From: Amaurobius ferox
Lineage: Eukaryota > Arthropoda > Arachnida > Araneae > Amaurobiidae
Reading direction: 5' to 3'
NCBI GenBank assembly: GCA_951213105.1
Contig: OX578134.1
Coordinates: forward strand, 136,747,293-136,811,292
DNA: 64,000 nucleotides
Position numbers and translations under genes: made by a program. Below, in pieces: positions 12,250 to 23,056 of the stretch. The notes under the pieces were generated by a model. That model saw only the letters and a program-made list of their open reading frames with translations. It did no database searches and was not told the DNA's origin. The number at the start of each line of letters is the position of its first letter. Within the stretch, counting starts at the first letter, position 1.

Positions 12250-12850
12250 GATCGTTTTATTTGAAATCGGAGCAAATTATATCAAACAGTTTATATCAAA
12301 ATCACTCTTAGATTTCATATTATCAGAACGAAATTTACTCTATTTATTAAGCTAGAAGATCTTTATACTTTTCTTGAAGCTTGGCAATTTAATTTTTTAC
12401 TCAATCACTCATAAAACGTACTGTTTTATTTTTTCGTTACAGTAAATTGGATGTGTATAGATAATTTGAGTTCCCTGATGATGAATATTTTTTTAATGTT
12501 GTACCTAAAAGATATATTTTTATCATATTACTTTTGATATATTTATTTTCTAAATTGCATATTTTCAAACAATAAATAAGGTTATATATGTTCTTAATAA
12601 CAAATATTGCAGTATAAAATTTATACTTTATTTATATCTTATACTCTGCTTATTAGTCAATCCTTCCAGTCGATATAAATTGTTCTTTAGACTGGAAATA
12701 TTGAATCACGAAATTGTGTTTAAATCGGGAATACGTTTCAGTTTTTTTTCCAGATATTTTCAGGTCTTAAAATGTCCTCATCTGTCAAATTCTTATATTT
12801 TATTAAATATGTTTCAAGGTCCACCTCGCCTAGAAAGACGTTGAATATTT
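12250..12850. other. AT-rich DNA, nothing assigned
   Basis: No gene or element recognised between the Tc1 element and the SINE cluster. Confidence 0.5.
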
Positions 12851-12855
12851 TTTAT

Positions 12856-13240
12856 TCTAGTAACTCAGTGGTAAAAGCATCGTTTTTCAAGCTGAAAAAT
12901 TCGCGGTTTGATCCCCGGGTGAAACAGTCAGACCTTTACAAGACCTATAGGCTCCACTTCAACGATAATCAAAGAATATCACATCACCTAGTCAGTTATA
13001 AGATCCGCGGTTCAATCTCCGGAGGAGACAGTGAGACCAATGATTATGTTCCAAAATGGAATAGGGATAACCAATGACTAAAGGATTTACAATGTTTATA
13101 GTGTACACTTCATTGGGAAGATATGAACTATTGTCCAAGTAGTTCGATTATTAGAGCATCGACTGACCAGTTCGAAGAGCAGTTGTTGCATCCCAGGCTG
13201 GAACTGTGAGACCTTTGCAATAATGCCCAAACATATTAAA
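12856..13240 (+). mobile_element. Three tRNA-like SINE heads in a row
   Basis: Head 1 near 12,856-12,940 has an A-box-like AACTCAGTGGTAAAAGC and B-box-like GGTTTGATCCC. Head 2 near 12,985-13,045 has GGTTCAATCTCCGGAGGAGA. Head 3 near 13,135-13,215 has TAGAGCATCGACTGACCAGT and a GCATCCCAGGCTGGAAC end. All are followed by a CAGT/GTGAGACC-like motif. They are tRNA-derived, not functional tRNAs (arms do not pair well). Confidence 0.5.
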
Positions 13241-13465
13241 CCTGCAGGTTGAATAAAGATGCAGGGGTATCTTAAAAGACCAAGTCGGAAATTTTCAGTG
13301 GGTCCTACGAATTTTGACTCCAGTTTTAAGACAATGATGGCATAATATTTTACCTGTATAAAAATATATAGAAATCATTCAAAGCTGTGACCTTACTTCA
13401 GAGGAACATTTGACGTCACGAACTTGGAAATTTGCCTCAGCTGAATGGCTATAATATCGGTTGAC

Positions 13466-13638
13466 CAGTGGCGACTCGTGAGGTGAATCAGGATAAGCGC
13501 TGCTCGTTTGACTATTTTTAGATAATATTTGACAACAATTGTAGCGTGATGTGTTTTGATGATGATCGTGATGAGGTGAAAGGAAAATCATACCACTGAA
13601 CTTTCTTCACCCATTCCTGAAGCCACGATCCGCCATTG
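13466..13638. mobile_element. Small hAT-like non-autonomous element inside a SINE, copy 1
   Basis: Starts CAGTGGCGACTCGTG and ends with CGATCCGCCATTG (complement CAATGGCGGATCG). The flanking octamers CGGTTGAC and TTGCTCAC look like a diverged 8-bp target duplication, as in hAT elements. It splits the SINE between its A-box half and its B-box half. Confidence 0.55.
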
Positions 13639-14444
13639 TTGCTCACTAGTTCAATGTTCCGTGATTTAATCCCCGGCTGGAACAGCATGACCTTTGCAAA
13701 CAGCTTTACACAATATTATAAGATAGTAAAAATTGTTTTTTGTTAAATATAGCATTGGCAAGAGAGGGGTCATACATCTGCCTCCTATTGTCTCACAATG
13801 ACATTACTCCTACATTGGATTCATATTATAAAACACATGTTCGAGTTGAAATTCTCACAATTCCCTTAGATAAATAGTTATAACAAAAGGGTTTATGTGT
13901 GCAATGCCTTTAAAAAAGGTGTTATGTGTGCTACCCCTTTATCTCCCTAAAAAGTAAAGAAATAGACACGGTGGGTACACAATAACACAAATTAAATCGT
14001 TTCATAACTGATTTTCGCTGAAAAGTAAAATTATTGATACCAATTAAATAAGTACTAACACTTTTATGGAACTTACTTGGTTCTTTTAAAATGCTCTGCG
14101 CTTTCTGTGGAAAAGTAAAATTTCAAATACCTCAAGAACAGCCCGTAATGACTTCTTAAAAATTGTATTCTTTTTATTTCTGACACAAATATTCACAAAA
14201 TTTTCACTCAAAAATATATACTTTTAAGAATTTTTTTCATTGTATGCCCCGAACGTGCAATACGGGAAACATGCAAAATTTTTCTTCAAAATTTCGAATT
14301 CAAACAGCATTTTGGGTAAACAATACTTTCAATATCATAATGGTAGTAAAATTTCACTTTCATTAAATTTACAGGATTTTAAGCTGTATAAATATACCTG
14401 TATAAATTTACCTCTGTAGCTGAATGGTTATAATATCGGTTGAC

Positions 14445-14685
14445 CAGTGGCGGCTCGTGAGGTGACACTCAGGATAAACGCTGCTTCACTTACAGTTATC
14501 GACAAAATGGATTATTATTATTTGGCGAATTTTTCAGACTCGTTTGACTATTTTTTGATAATATTTGACAACAATTGTGCCAGTAGCGTGATGTGCTTTG
14601 GTGATGATCGTGATCATGATCAGGAATTGATGAATCGTGTCATTGAACTCGTTTCATCCATTCCTGAAGTCGCCAGCCGTCACTG
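14445..14685. mobile_element. Small hAT-like non-autonomous element inside a SINE, copy 2
   Basis: Starts CAGTGGCGGCTCGTG and ends AGCCGTCACTG, giving an inverted repeat CAGTG-CGGCT. Flanks CGGTTGAC and TGGCTGAC agree at six of eight positions. It sits at the same SINE position as copy 1, so insertion predates the duplication. Copy 2 is 68 bp longer. The 81-codon ORF across it is not a recognised protein. Confidence 0.6.
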
Positions 14686-15085
14686 TGGCTGACTAGTTCA
14701 TCGATCCGTGAATTAATCTCCGGTTGGAACAGTATGACCTTTACAAACAACGTTATCCAACATTATAATAAAGTAAAAATTGCTTTATTGTTACATATAG
14801 CATTGGGAAGACAAGGGTCATATCTCTGCCCCCATATTGTCTCAAAATTACATCACTCCTCCATTGGGTTCATATTACAAAACGAAATTTAACACTGCAA
14901 TCTCTATCACTCATTCTTAACTCCCCTTACGAAAATATAGAAACACATGCTCGAGTTAAAATTCCCACAATTCCTCTAGATAAATATTTATACAAAAAGG
15001 CTTTATGTGTGCTATACCTTTATCTCCCTGAAAAGTAAAAAATAGATACGGTGGGTACACAATAACACAAATTAAATAGTTTTAT

Positions 15086-15372
15086 GCCGACGCGGTGGTC
15101 AAACGGTCAAAGGCAAGCGTTTCCTAGCGCTTGTTCAGCTGCCGGATTGTGGGTTCGAATCCCGCCTTCAGGCATGGATATTGTGCTGTTGAGCGCAGTG
15201 TGTTCCGCCCCACTGGTGCGCCGGGGCAACGTCATGTGACGGCTAAGTGGTTCACGATTCTTTCCATTGTACGTACCAAACGTGCAATACGGGGAACATG
15301 TGGCCGGTGTATAGGCGAATGATGAGGTATCAAGTGCCTGGCCATTGGAAAAAAAATAATAATAATAATTTC
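15086..15372 (+). mobile_element. tRNA-derived SINE, near full length
   Basis: Head GCCGACGCGGTGGTCAAACG with B-box GGGTTCGAATCCC, body with CCCACTGGTGCGCCGGGGCA and a GTGACGGCTAAGTGGTTC block, tail with an A-rich AATAATAAT end. It inserted in copy 2 only of the 1-kb duplication. A ~41-bp foreign stretch (15,263-15,303) interrupts the body. Confidence 0.8.
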
Positions 15373-16067
15373 AAAACTGAATCTCGCTGGAAGGCAATAG
15401 GATAGTATTACTGATACCAACTAAATAAGTATTACAAATTTTATGGAACTTACTTGGTTCTTTTAAAAAGTTCTGCGCTTTCTGTGGAAAAATAAGCTTT
15501 CAAATACCTTAACGACAGTCCGTAATGACTTCTTGAAAATTGTATGCTTTTTGTTTTTGATACAAGTATTCACAAAATTTTCACTCAAAAATATGTACTT
15601 TTAAGAATGTTTTCCATTGTACGTACCAAACGTGCAATACGGGGAACATGTAAAATTCTCCGTCAAAATTTCGCATTCAAACAGCAAAACAATACTTTCA
15701 ACATCATAATGGTAAAAACTATATCTTTATATAAGATTTCGTTCAAAACAAATAAATTTTAAAATCGTTTTAAAAAATTCTGAAGTGGGAATCTAACCAC
15801 TTGAGGCAACCAAAGAGTAATCACAATTTTTTCAAACTATCATTTTTTTGTGTCCACATATACAGACAGTGTTTATAAAATTATTGTGTCACTATAAATA
15901 ACAGAATTGTCGAGGATTATTCCCGCATTGTAGATAATAGAATTAGCATGGATTGCGCCCTCATCGTAGATAACAATATATATGGATAGATTTTGTACTT
16001 AACTACTCGCCAGCACAGAATAACTAATAACTGTAATCTCTGTGTAATCATCATCAGGTATTTTATA

Positions 16068-17033
16068 TAATTGTGGGCAGCACATAACTTTCCTTACATA
16101 ATGCAAGGACTTTACTTTTTTCACGACAAAATAATGGCGTACTAGATCCACAGCATAATGCCTTTGGTAGTGAATTAATACCAAAATTGGAAATGGGCAT
16201 TTTTGGCAATTTTCTAAAGAAAGTGCTTATTCATACTTATGTACAAAATCTTAATCAAAATGCAATGGAAATTCAATTAAAATCCCATGAAATAAATGAT
16301 TACTGACGAATTCTTTGGCATCGAAATGCAAAACTATTACAAAATGTAACGTCTCTTGTGAACGGAACAAATTAGATCCACAAAAATGATGTCAGCAAAT
16401 ATATTACATAATTGCTTGTGGGAAGTGATGATATTGATAATTACTTGTTACATTTTGAATTTTACGGGGTTTTTTGTTTTTGGAAACGTGCAACATTTCG
16501 AGAAAGGTTCATACTAGCGATCTAAAATTTGTGTAAAATTTGTTGTTTCTTATAAAAGATTGCGTCTGAAATTATTATTTCATTACCATTATTTGGTTTT
16601 TAATAAGTTTTCAAATATTCATTCGAAAAGCGAAAGTCATCTGAAAATTCGATCTCGTTTAAAATCAAAAGAGTGATATTATTCACTGGTTTGTTTTAAT
16701 AATTGTACCAAATTGTGTTCAAAACACTTCATTAATTCGTGAGATATCACATCCACAGACTCATAGACACACGCATTATCATACATACATACACACTAAT
16801 ATACATACACACATACACACTAACATATATACACATTAACATACATACATACATACATACATACATACATGAACACACACACACACATATGCTGGCAGAC
16901 ATCATTCCATAAACTCTTGATTCGAGGTCAGATATACTTTAAACGTAATTTTCGGTCTAAAACTCGAATTCGAATTAACGACTTCACAATACAATGTACT
17001 TTCCCTATAGAAAAATGTATGTACGGAAAGTAA
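16068..17033 (+). mobile_element. Family B repeat, diverged copy
   Basis: Left part: GTGGGCAGCACATAACTTTCC with TTTTTTCACGACAAAATAATG. Right part: (AC/ATAC)n at 16,769-16,890, ACATCATTCC, GATTCGAGGTCAG, CTAAAACTCGAATTCGAATT, ending in GTACGGAAAGTAA. The same order occurs in the other family B copies. Confidence 0.6.
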
Positions 17034-17034
17034 T

Positions 17035-17640
17035 AATGGACGTTTAAATTTTGAAAATTAGAATAAAATTTTATATATTTCGAGTATGTTTCACATAATC
17101 TTGATAAATATAATATTTTTGTCGATTTGGGACTTTGATCTTGACTTATCGTGTTCACACATTGTATATGTGCGACATCTTTCTGACAATGTTCTACAGA
17201 AGTTCAGGAGTTCTTAAAACTTGTACTTCTTTCAAAATCTCCAATTTGAAATCCCTGAAAAAAGAAAAACACTTTTACTATACAACATAATACATTAAAA
17301 TTACTATACGTTTGTGAACAACGATAACCATCCTTAATTTAAAGAAACACACTAACATTTTGGGGTCTTTTGCATCAAATATAATTGTTTTAAATTTTCA
17401 GACAATTATTCTACACTCTTCTAAAATATCATATTCGCTTGAGGTAAAATATGTCTGGTATAATACTGTTTGTATGAAAATATACCTGTTATAAAAATTT
17501 GTCTGTATGTACTCCCTCGTCGGACCTCATTATGATCATGTCTGTTTAATCCTCAGCCTGAAATGAAAAACAGAATAATTACCATTTAAGTGCTGTCCAA
17601 TTTTATAAAAATTTCACTAAAACTAAACGGTAAAATTAAA
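17035..17640. other. AT-rich DNA, nothing assigned
   Basis: No recognisable gene or element. Confidence 0.5.
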
Positions 17641-19120
17641 TACACTCATGTCCAAAAATTAAGCATAATTCGCAAAATGCAAAAAATGTGGAGTTAATAT
17701 GGATACAATGGTTCACAATCAGTTGTGGAGAATTGTGGGACGAAGGTAAATCATTGTGCATATGCAAAACAGTTCAATCGACGTCGACATGCGCAAAGCA
17801 CCGGCGCACGTCTAAACGAGTATAAAACGGCCAGAACGGCATGTTGTTAACGATCAAAAAGAACGAAAGGTGTCACAAAGCCAACTGGACATGTTTTTGA
17901 AGGGACGAATTATTGAAATGCTGGAATCCAGTCGATCCCAAACCGAAGCGTCTCGAACTCTGGATGTGCCTCGGTGTGTGATCTCTAGACTGTGGCAGAG
18001 GTTCCAAACCACTGGAGATGTTACCCGACTACCAGGTCTGCTAAGGGTAACAACCGCCCGGCAAGACCGATATTTGGGGATAACTGCGCGACGTCTGAGG
18101 AACCTTTCTACCAGGCAACTGGATTCAGTCCTGATAGCCACCACGTGAATCACTGTTTCGAGACAAACTGCTTACAGGAGACTCAGATACGTTGGTCTCT
18201 ATGCCAGACGACCACCAGTTTGCATTCCCCTGGCGTCTGCACAGAAACGCGCGCATTTACAGTGGATTTTGGAACATCAGCAGTGGAGTAGACAACAATG
18301 GGGTAATTTCATGTTCAGTTGCGAGTCTAGGTTTAGCCTGCAAGCTGATTCTCGTCGTACCACGATCTAGAGAGAACGTGAAACGCGTTTTCACCCGGGA
18401 AACATCGCGGAAAGGCATAGTTTTCCGTTTGGGTGAGTCATGGTCTGGGCAGGCATCATGATGGACGCCCGCACAGACCTCCACATCGTTTGTACGGGGT
18501 CGGTTACCGGTCAAAGATACATAGACGAAGTCCTTGAGCCTACCTTTCAATTGTTTAGAGGTGCTGTTGGTCCAGATTGCATATTCATGGAATTAACGCG
18601 CCTCCTCACCGTGCGGCCCTGTTCAACGACTTCCTTCAAACTGAAGATATCCAGCACATGTAGTGGCCTGCCAACTTTCCTGATCTGAATCCAATAGAGC
18701 ATGTGTGGGATATGCTCGGGAGACAACTTGCAGACCTCCGCTACCCACTAAGCTCCGTTTCGGGCTTGAAAACTGCTCTCCGTGAGGTTTGGAACTCTTT
18801 GAGCACACAACTCATCCAAACCCTCATCAAAAGCATGACAAATCTTGCGTGGTTACCTGAGGTTCCTACACACGGTATTACACTGCAGCATCACATTGTT
18901 TTAATCATTCTGTTTCATGGAGGTCGGCACTCGTATTGTGACACTTTTTCTTTCAGCCCTTTTCTTTAGATAACAAAAGTCATTATTATCCTTTTTTTCA
19001 TTATTTTCTTCTTCTATAACCCTATTACACCCACAAACCACGTTTCTTTCCATTCCGATGTAGATTTTCTGAAATTTTCACATAAACAGCAACTATGCAT
19101 AACTTTTGGGCATGAATGTA
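17641..19120 (+). mobile_element. Tc1-like DNA transposon, second family
   Basis: Terminal inverted repeats TACACTCATGTCCAAAAATT (17,641) and the complement of AACTTTTGGGCATGAATGTA (ending 19,120), with TA at both ends. The length is ~1.48 kb. A 3'-end relative lies at 29,383-29,692. Confidence 0.85.
17870..18850 (+). pseudogene. Tc1-type transposase, frameshifted
   Basis: Plus-strand pieces: an N-terminal helix-turn-helix region (RIIEMLESSRSQTEASRTL, VPRCVISRLWQRFQTTGDV) open to ~18,148. A shifted frame follows with RRLRYVGLYARRPPVCIPL and LQWILEHQQW. Then come SRFSLQADSRR, VMVWAGIMMDARTDLHIV and GQRYIDEVLEPTFQLF, and finally FPDLNPIEHVWDMLG carrying the catalytic Glu. The NARPHRA-type motif near 18,600 is in another frame. 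Several frameshifts mean it is inactive. It is distinct from the 10.85-kb element in both TIR and protein sequence. Confidence 0.85.
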
Positions 19121-20272
19121 AGTCAAGAAATCCTGGAGACGACTGTTCCGAAAAGAATATCCCAGGTTGCACTTTAGCAAGCAAAATCCGACATCCAATA
19201 ACAAGAAACGTCTCCTGGTTTTCTTTAAAACAATTAACACTCATAATATAATTAAAAACAATATTGAAACTTGATAAAGTGACCACATTGGTGTATTCAC
19301 CCACTTGGCTAAAGTGACCGCTTTTCCCAATGTGACCATACTATTTTCATACATACGTGACAACCACCATTTTCATAAAATAACCAGCCCGGCCGTGGGT
19401 TTATATAGCATCCCTATGCCATTCGTAGCGGGCGCCACGATCTGGGTTTACAAGTTCCACTTTAACCAGTTTTCACTGTATTAAAGAACTGTATTAGAAA
19501 TTGTTGTATCGCCTAGTTTACGCCTAGCATATGCCTGTTGACCGAAGTCAGGTTGATACAATACGCAATAGATTAACCATTCTGGGAAAAGCATTTTCAC
19601 TTAGTAGCACACATAGGTATATTAAAAAATATCTATTCTATCAATTTCGTTGCATTTTCCTCCAAAACAGACATATCGATTTGTACTAAAACAATAATAG
19701 AATCTAAATTTTATTATGAGTCAATATCAGTTAAATATATAAACTTACTGTTTCAAATTAAGCTCACAAAAATAATTGTTAATCCATTTAATTGCTCACA
19801 AAGTTTCATAGAATGCATTGCACTCTGTCATGAAATATCACGCTCCCCGAGTGAAAAATAAAACTTCAAATATTGCATGAAAGGTCATGGCCACTAAGCA
19901 ACGACATCAACTCATTTCTGGCGAAAGTTCATTTAAAGCACTTATACTATCTACTCATTGGACTATATCCAGCCTGTTTTTATTTATTTTGTTTTTGTCA
20001 AAAGCTAATAATATTTCAAAAACTGTGATGTTAGAGGGAGGGCATTTTAGTATCTTATGAAGGATTTAACTTACTTTGAAGCAAACCAAATAATATAATA
20101 TGAGAATTTACTTTTAAATGTTAAACTATTTTTTTTTCAAAAATTATTTTTGGAAAATTTGAGAGTCATTTCCTGGTGTCATCGACCTATAAATCAACTG
20201 ACCTCTATTATTCTCCCATACTTATTCGCACTTACTTCAATCTACGAGTCCGCGACGTAGATTGAACGTTTT
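19121..20272. other. AT-rich DNA, nothing assigned
   Basis: A short GC-richer patch at 19,380-19,470 (with TATATAG and GGGCGCCACGATCTGGG) faintly recalls an LTR end, but no second LTR or internal region is seen. Confidence 0.4.
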
Positions 20273-20319
20273 GTTAACACTTTACAACAAAGTTGAAAAG
20301 TGTTTATGACTTTGTTCAT

Positions 20320-20373
<54 letters not shown>

Positions 20374-21604
20374 CGTTAGCACGATAACTGCCGTAAAAAT
20401 GACTTAATCAAAATGAAATTTTAGTATGTTGTTCAGACGGTCTATAGGACCTATGGGAATATAAATGAATAATATCACCCAATTAGTTTTGGATTGAACC
20501 CGGGTTGAAAAAATGGAATACATTGAGCCCTATGGGACCTAATTTTTCAAGCATTTTTTAAGCGGATTTAAAATTCACAAATTGCTTCGAAAATTTTACG
20601 CAATGTTCAAATTGTTCCATAAAATATATAAAAAAAAATTCAGCGAAATATATTCAGTTGTTTTTTAAATAAAAATTAAAATAATAATAACACCTCTTAT
20701 ATTAAGCGATCACGTGTCCATGATATGAAACGATCACATGACCCACTTCAAAATGATATATGGCATCCATCTTGTGTCAAAATCGTGATTTTTAAAGTTC
20801 TTTTTAATTCATATTGAGTGTTGTATCCGTCCTAAAATTACTTTATTTTTGCCTAAATTCTGTGCATCTACATACTGAAACAACGCAATGACAATATATC
20901 TCAGTTTAAATGATCTTCCAAATTTGATTATTTCTACTATTAAGCCTATTTTTCACCTATGTAAAATGTAAACAGCAAAATATGAAGAATGAGTTGTATT
21001 AGAATCGCTGTAATTCTTTAACACAAAATCATTTAGTCCATGGAGTCTGCTTAGCTGATATGAATTCATTGATTTTAGAAAGAGAAGGACGATATTTTTC
21101 GATGAAGTTTTACGCATTGAGTTTACTTACTTGCAGCTCAATGGTCTTAATTTTTAAATAAAATAAATTGTTATAGTATTGTGATGAATGACATGAATGG
21201 GGGAATTATTTATGAATGAAATGTTGCTTTCATAGAGAGAGCCAGGCGTGTTATTTTTTATGACGTCATTTGAATGGATTTCAGTTGTTTTCGATGAAGT
21301 TTTCAAATATAATAAATTATCGTAGTATTATGATAATTCTAAAATTATTACCGAGGAATGTATAACATTTAAGAGATGTTTAAACCAGGCAATTTATACT
21401 TTAATGCCGTCATTTGAATGAAGTTAATTTTTTTCGATGAAGGTTTAAGGTTTCAAATATAATAAATTAATGTAGTATTGTGATAAGTTTTAAAATATTA
21501 CCGAGGAATGTATTGCATTTTAGACATGTTTAAATAAAATTGCATTGAAGTTGGAAAGTGTTTCATAATCAATGCTTTAAGCATGATTGATCTTTCTTGT
21601 TTTA
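20273..21604 (+). mobile_element. Family A dispersed repeat, copy 1
   Basis: Begins TTAACACTTTACAACAAAGT (a self-pairing start: AACACTTT with AAAGTGTT). It continues with (GTCT)n, GTCCGTTAGCACGATAACTG, a block with GGACCTATGGGAATATAAATG, and internal ~140-bp subrepeats (GATGAAGTTTT ... ATTACCGAGGAATGTAT) at ~21,290 and 21,430. It ends GATTGATCTTTCTTGT. The same layout occurs in three other copies in the window. No ORF; non-autonomous. Confidence 0.75.
20321..20372. repeat. (GTCT)n microsatellite
   Basis: About 12 GTCT units at a fixed position near the start of family A copy 1. Copy 4 has a shorter run, and copies 2 and 3 only short tracts. Confidence 0.95.
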
Positions 21605-22377
21605 TTCACATTTACTAATTTCACCTTTTGTTTTATTTACATTTACTAATTTCAGAATTTTACAGGTTTGCCTAATATGAGAGATAGGCACACATACATT
21701 TAAAATTATTCATTCGTATTCAAGAATGCTGAATATGTGCATGGCGATCAAAATCAAAGAGTCAGAATTTTTACACTGTCACAATAGTTCTTCTTTATGT
21801 ACTGAAAGAAATTAAGGAAGTTAAAATGCTGCAGACTCTCACATTAGACGAACCTGTAAAATTCTGAAATTAGTAAATGTAAATGAAACAAAAGAAATAA
21901 ATTTTAATGTTTACATCTTGAAATAACATTTTTAAAAACATTATGCATGAATCAAATGCTACTTTCAGTTAATAAAACGGAACAAAGTAATGATAAAGGA
22001 ATATTCAGACTGAATGCAGGCTGTTAATTCAAATTAATAGCCTGAATATTAATTAAAAACATATTAATTAATATTCAAGCTATTAATTTAAAGTATGTTC
22101 AATATTCATATATTATTAATTAATTAATTCAAAACATGCGTTAACTATTTTTTTAAAGAACACAATACTCGTATATTGAAAGGATATTTATAAACAGGTT
22201 AGAAAATGCTGGAATCAAAGGACATTTTCAAATGCGAAGCGCAAAAAGAATTATTATAAGCATATTCGGGCAGAATCAAGGTATCAATTATTTTTGTTAA
22301 GGAACAAAATATATTCTGTAGAATCAGTTCACTTATAAGCTTCTATTAAAATTTCTAAAAATAACATGAATACTCAC
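21605..22377. other. AT-rich DNA with local inverted repeats
   Basis: An ATTAATT-rich palindromic patch lies at 22,020-22,140 (AATATTAATTAAAAACATAT and TAATTAATATTCAAGCTATT). ACAAGTTT-like and TTTACATTTACTAATTTCAG direct/inverted pairs lie near 21,640 and 21,870. No gene. Confidence 0.5.
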
Positions 22378-22440
22378 TTTCTTGAGGCACGAAAATCCAA
22401 AGAACATTCTGAGTCTCTTGAATCGTCTGCTTTTCCTGTG
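22378..22440 (-). CDS. Candidate isolated exon (uncertain)
   Basis: On the minus strand a strong acceptor (TTTTCATTCCGCATTGCAG) precedes 63 nt ending at the donor AAA|GTGAGT. If entered in phase 0, the 63 nt encode HRKSRRFKRLRMFFGFSCLK plus one K. With an alternative acceptor 5 nt later the frame reads EKQTIQETQNVLWIFVPQE. It could be a downstream exon of the array gene, part of another gene, or chance. A family B repeat begins directly upstream at ~22,462. Confidence 0.25.
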
Positions 22441-22461
22441 CTGCAATGCGGAATGAAAACA

Positions 22462-22907
22462 TCTGACATGAGCAGTACATGACTTTCCCTACATATGGAA
22501 TACATTTATTTCTTTCACGACGATAAAAAATGATGTGCCCACGGTACAATGTTTTTAAAGTTGTATTAAACATTTGCCATCTTTTCTGGATAACAACAAA
22601 AGAGTTTTATACTCTTTTGAAATATCATATTTACTTATATCTCGAGCATTTGAAAATCATAAATGCTGATAACATCCGTAATAAGCAATATAGTTCATAT
22701 ATTAAAAACATTTATTTAATTCATGAATTTGGCGTGATTTTTTTTATAATTTGGCGTTCTTTCTGCAATTTTGACGATATTTTCGTCAAATTTGCATCAT
22801 TAAAAAGCCACCAAGTTGCCCAATTACTTTGCCAAATTAGGCGCCAGATTTGCCAAATTAGTCGTCACGATTTTCAAATTTGTGCTCAAGCGTTACAGAC
22901 AGACGGA
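22462..22907 (+). mobile_element. Family B repeat, left half
   Basis: TCTGACATGAGCAGTACATG, ACTTTCCC, TTTCTTTCACGACGA, and the GCCAAATTAG / CGCCAGATTTGCC block match the left half of the copies at 34,974 and 51,548. It stops after CAAGCGTTACAGAC. A right half lies at ~25,300-25,779, so one element may have been split by the LINE. Confidence 0.55.
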
Positions 22908-23056
22908 TAGAAGGACTTTTCTTATATAAAAATTACAACGAATTATGCAGCGGTGCACCGGTCCTAAATAAGCGAGACAAATACAGATAATACAATTCAA
23001 ACTCAAAATCTTCCGTTTTGTATTAAAATCATTCCTCTAATCCTTAAATAACACAT

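Larger units (their letters stand above)
10851..12250 (-). mobile_element. Tc1-like DNA transposon, decayed
   Basis: Terminal inverted repeats: TTAAACACCCCGAACAAAAT at 10,852 and the reverse complement of ATTTTGTCCGCGGTGTTTAA ending at 12,249. Both continue into TATTA-x-GAAAT. The ~1.4-kb length fits a Tc1 element. The interior encodes transposase remnants on the minus strand. Confidence 0.85.
13423..15720. repeat. Tandem duplication of a ~1-kb SINE-plus-flank segment
   Basis: Copy 1 (~13,423-14,400) and copy 2 (~14,405-15,720) share the split SINE, its flank (TATAGCATTGG-AAGA, CTCCTACATTGG), GGTGGGTACACAATAACACA, and the GAACTTACTTGGTTCTTTTAA and TTCACTCAAAAATAT blocks. They also share a CGTGCAATACGG block near 14,257 and 15,630. 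Copy 2 is longer because of a SINE at 15,086. Confidence 0.75.

Noticed and set aside
12772..13077. 101-codon ORF
   Set aside because: Runs across tRNA-like SINE heads without a recognisable domain.
17854..18153. 99-codon minus-strand ORF
   Set aside because: Antisense shadow of the Tc1 helix-turn-helix region.
19380..19470. LTR end
   Set aside because: A GC-richer patch with a TATA-like word, but no paired LTR, primer-binding site or internal coding sequence was found.
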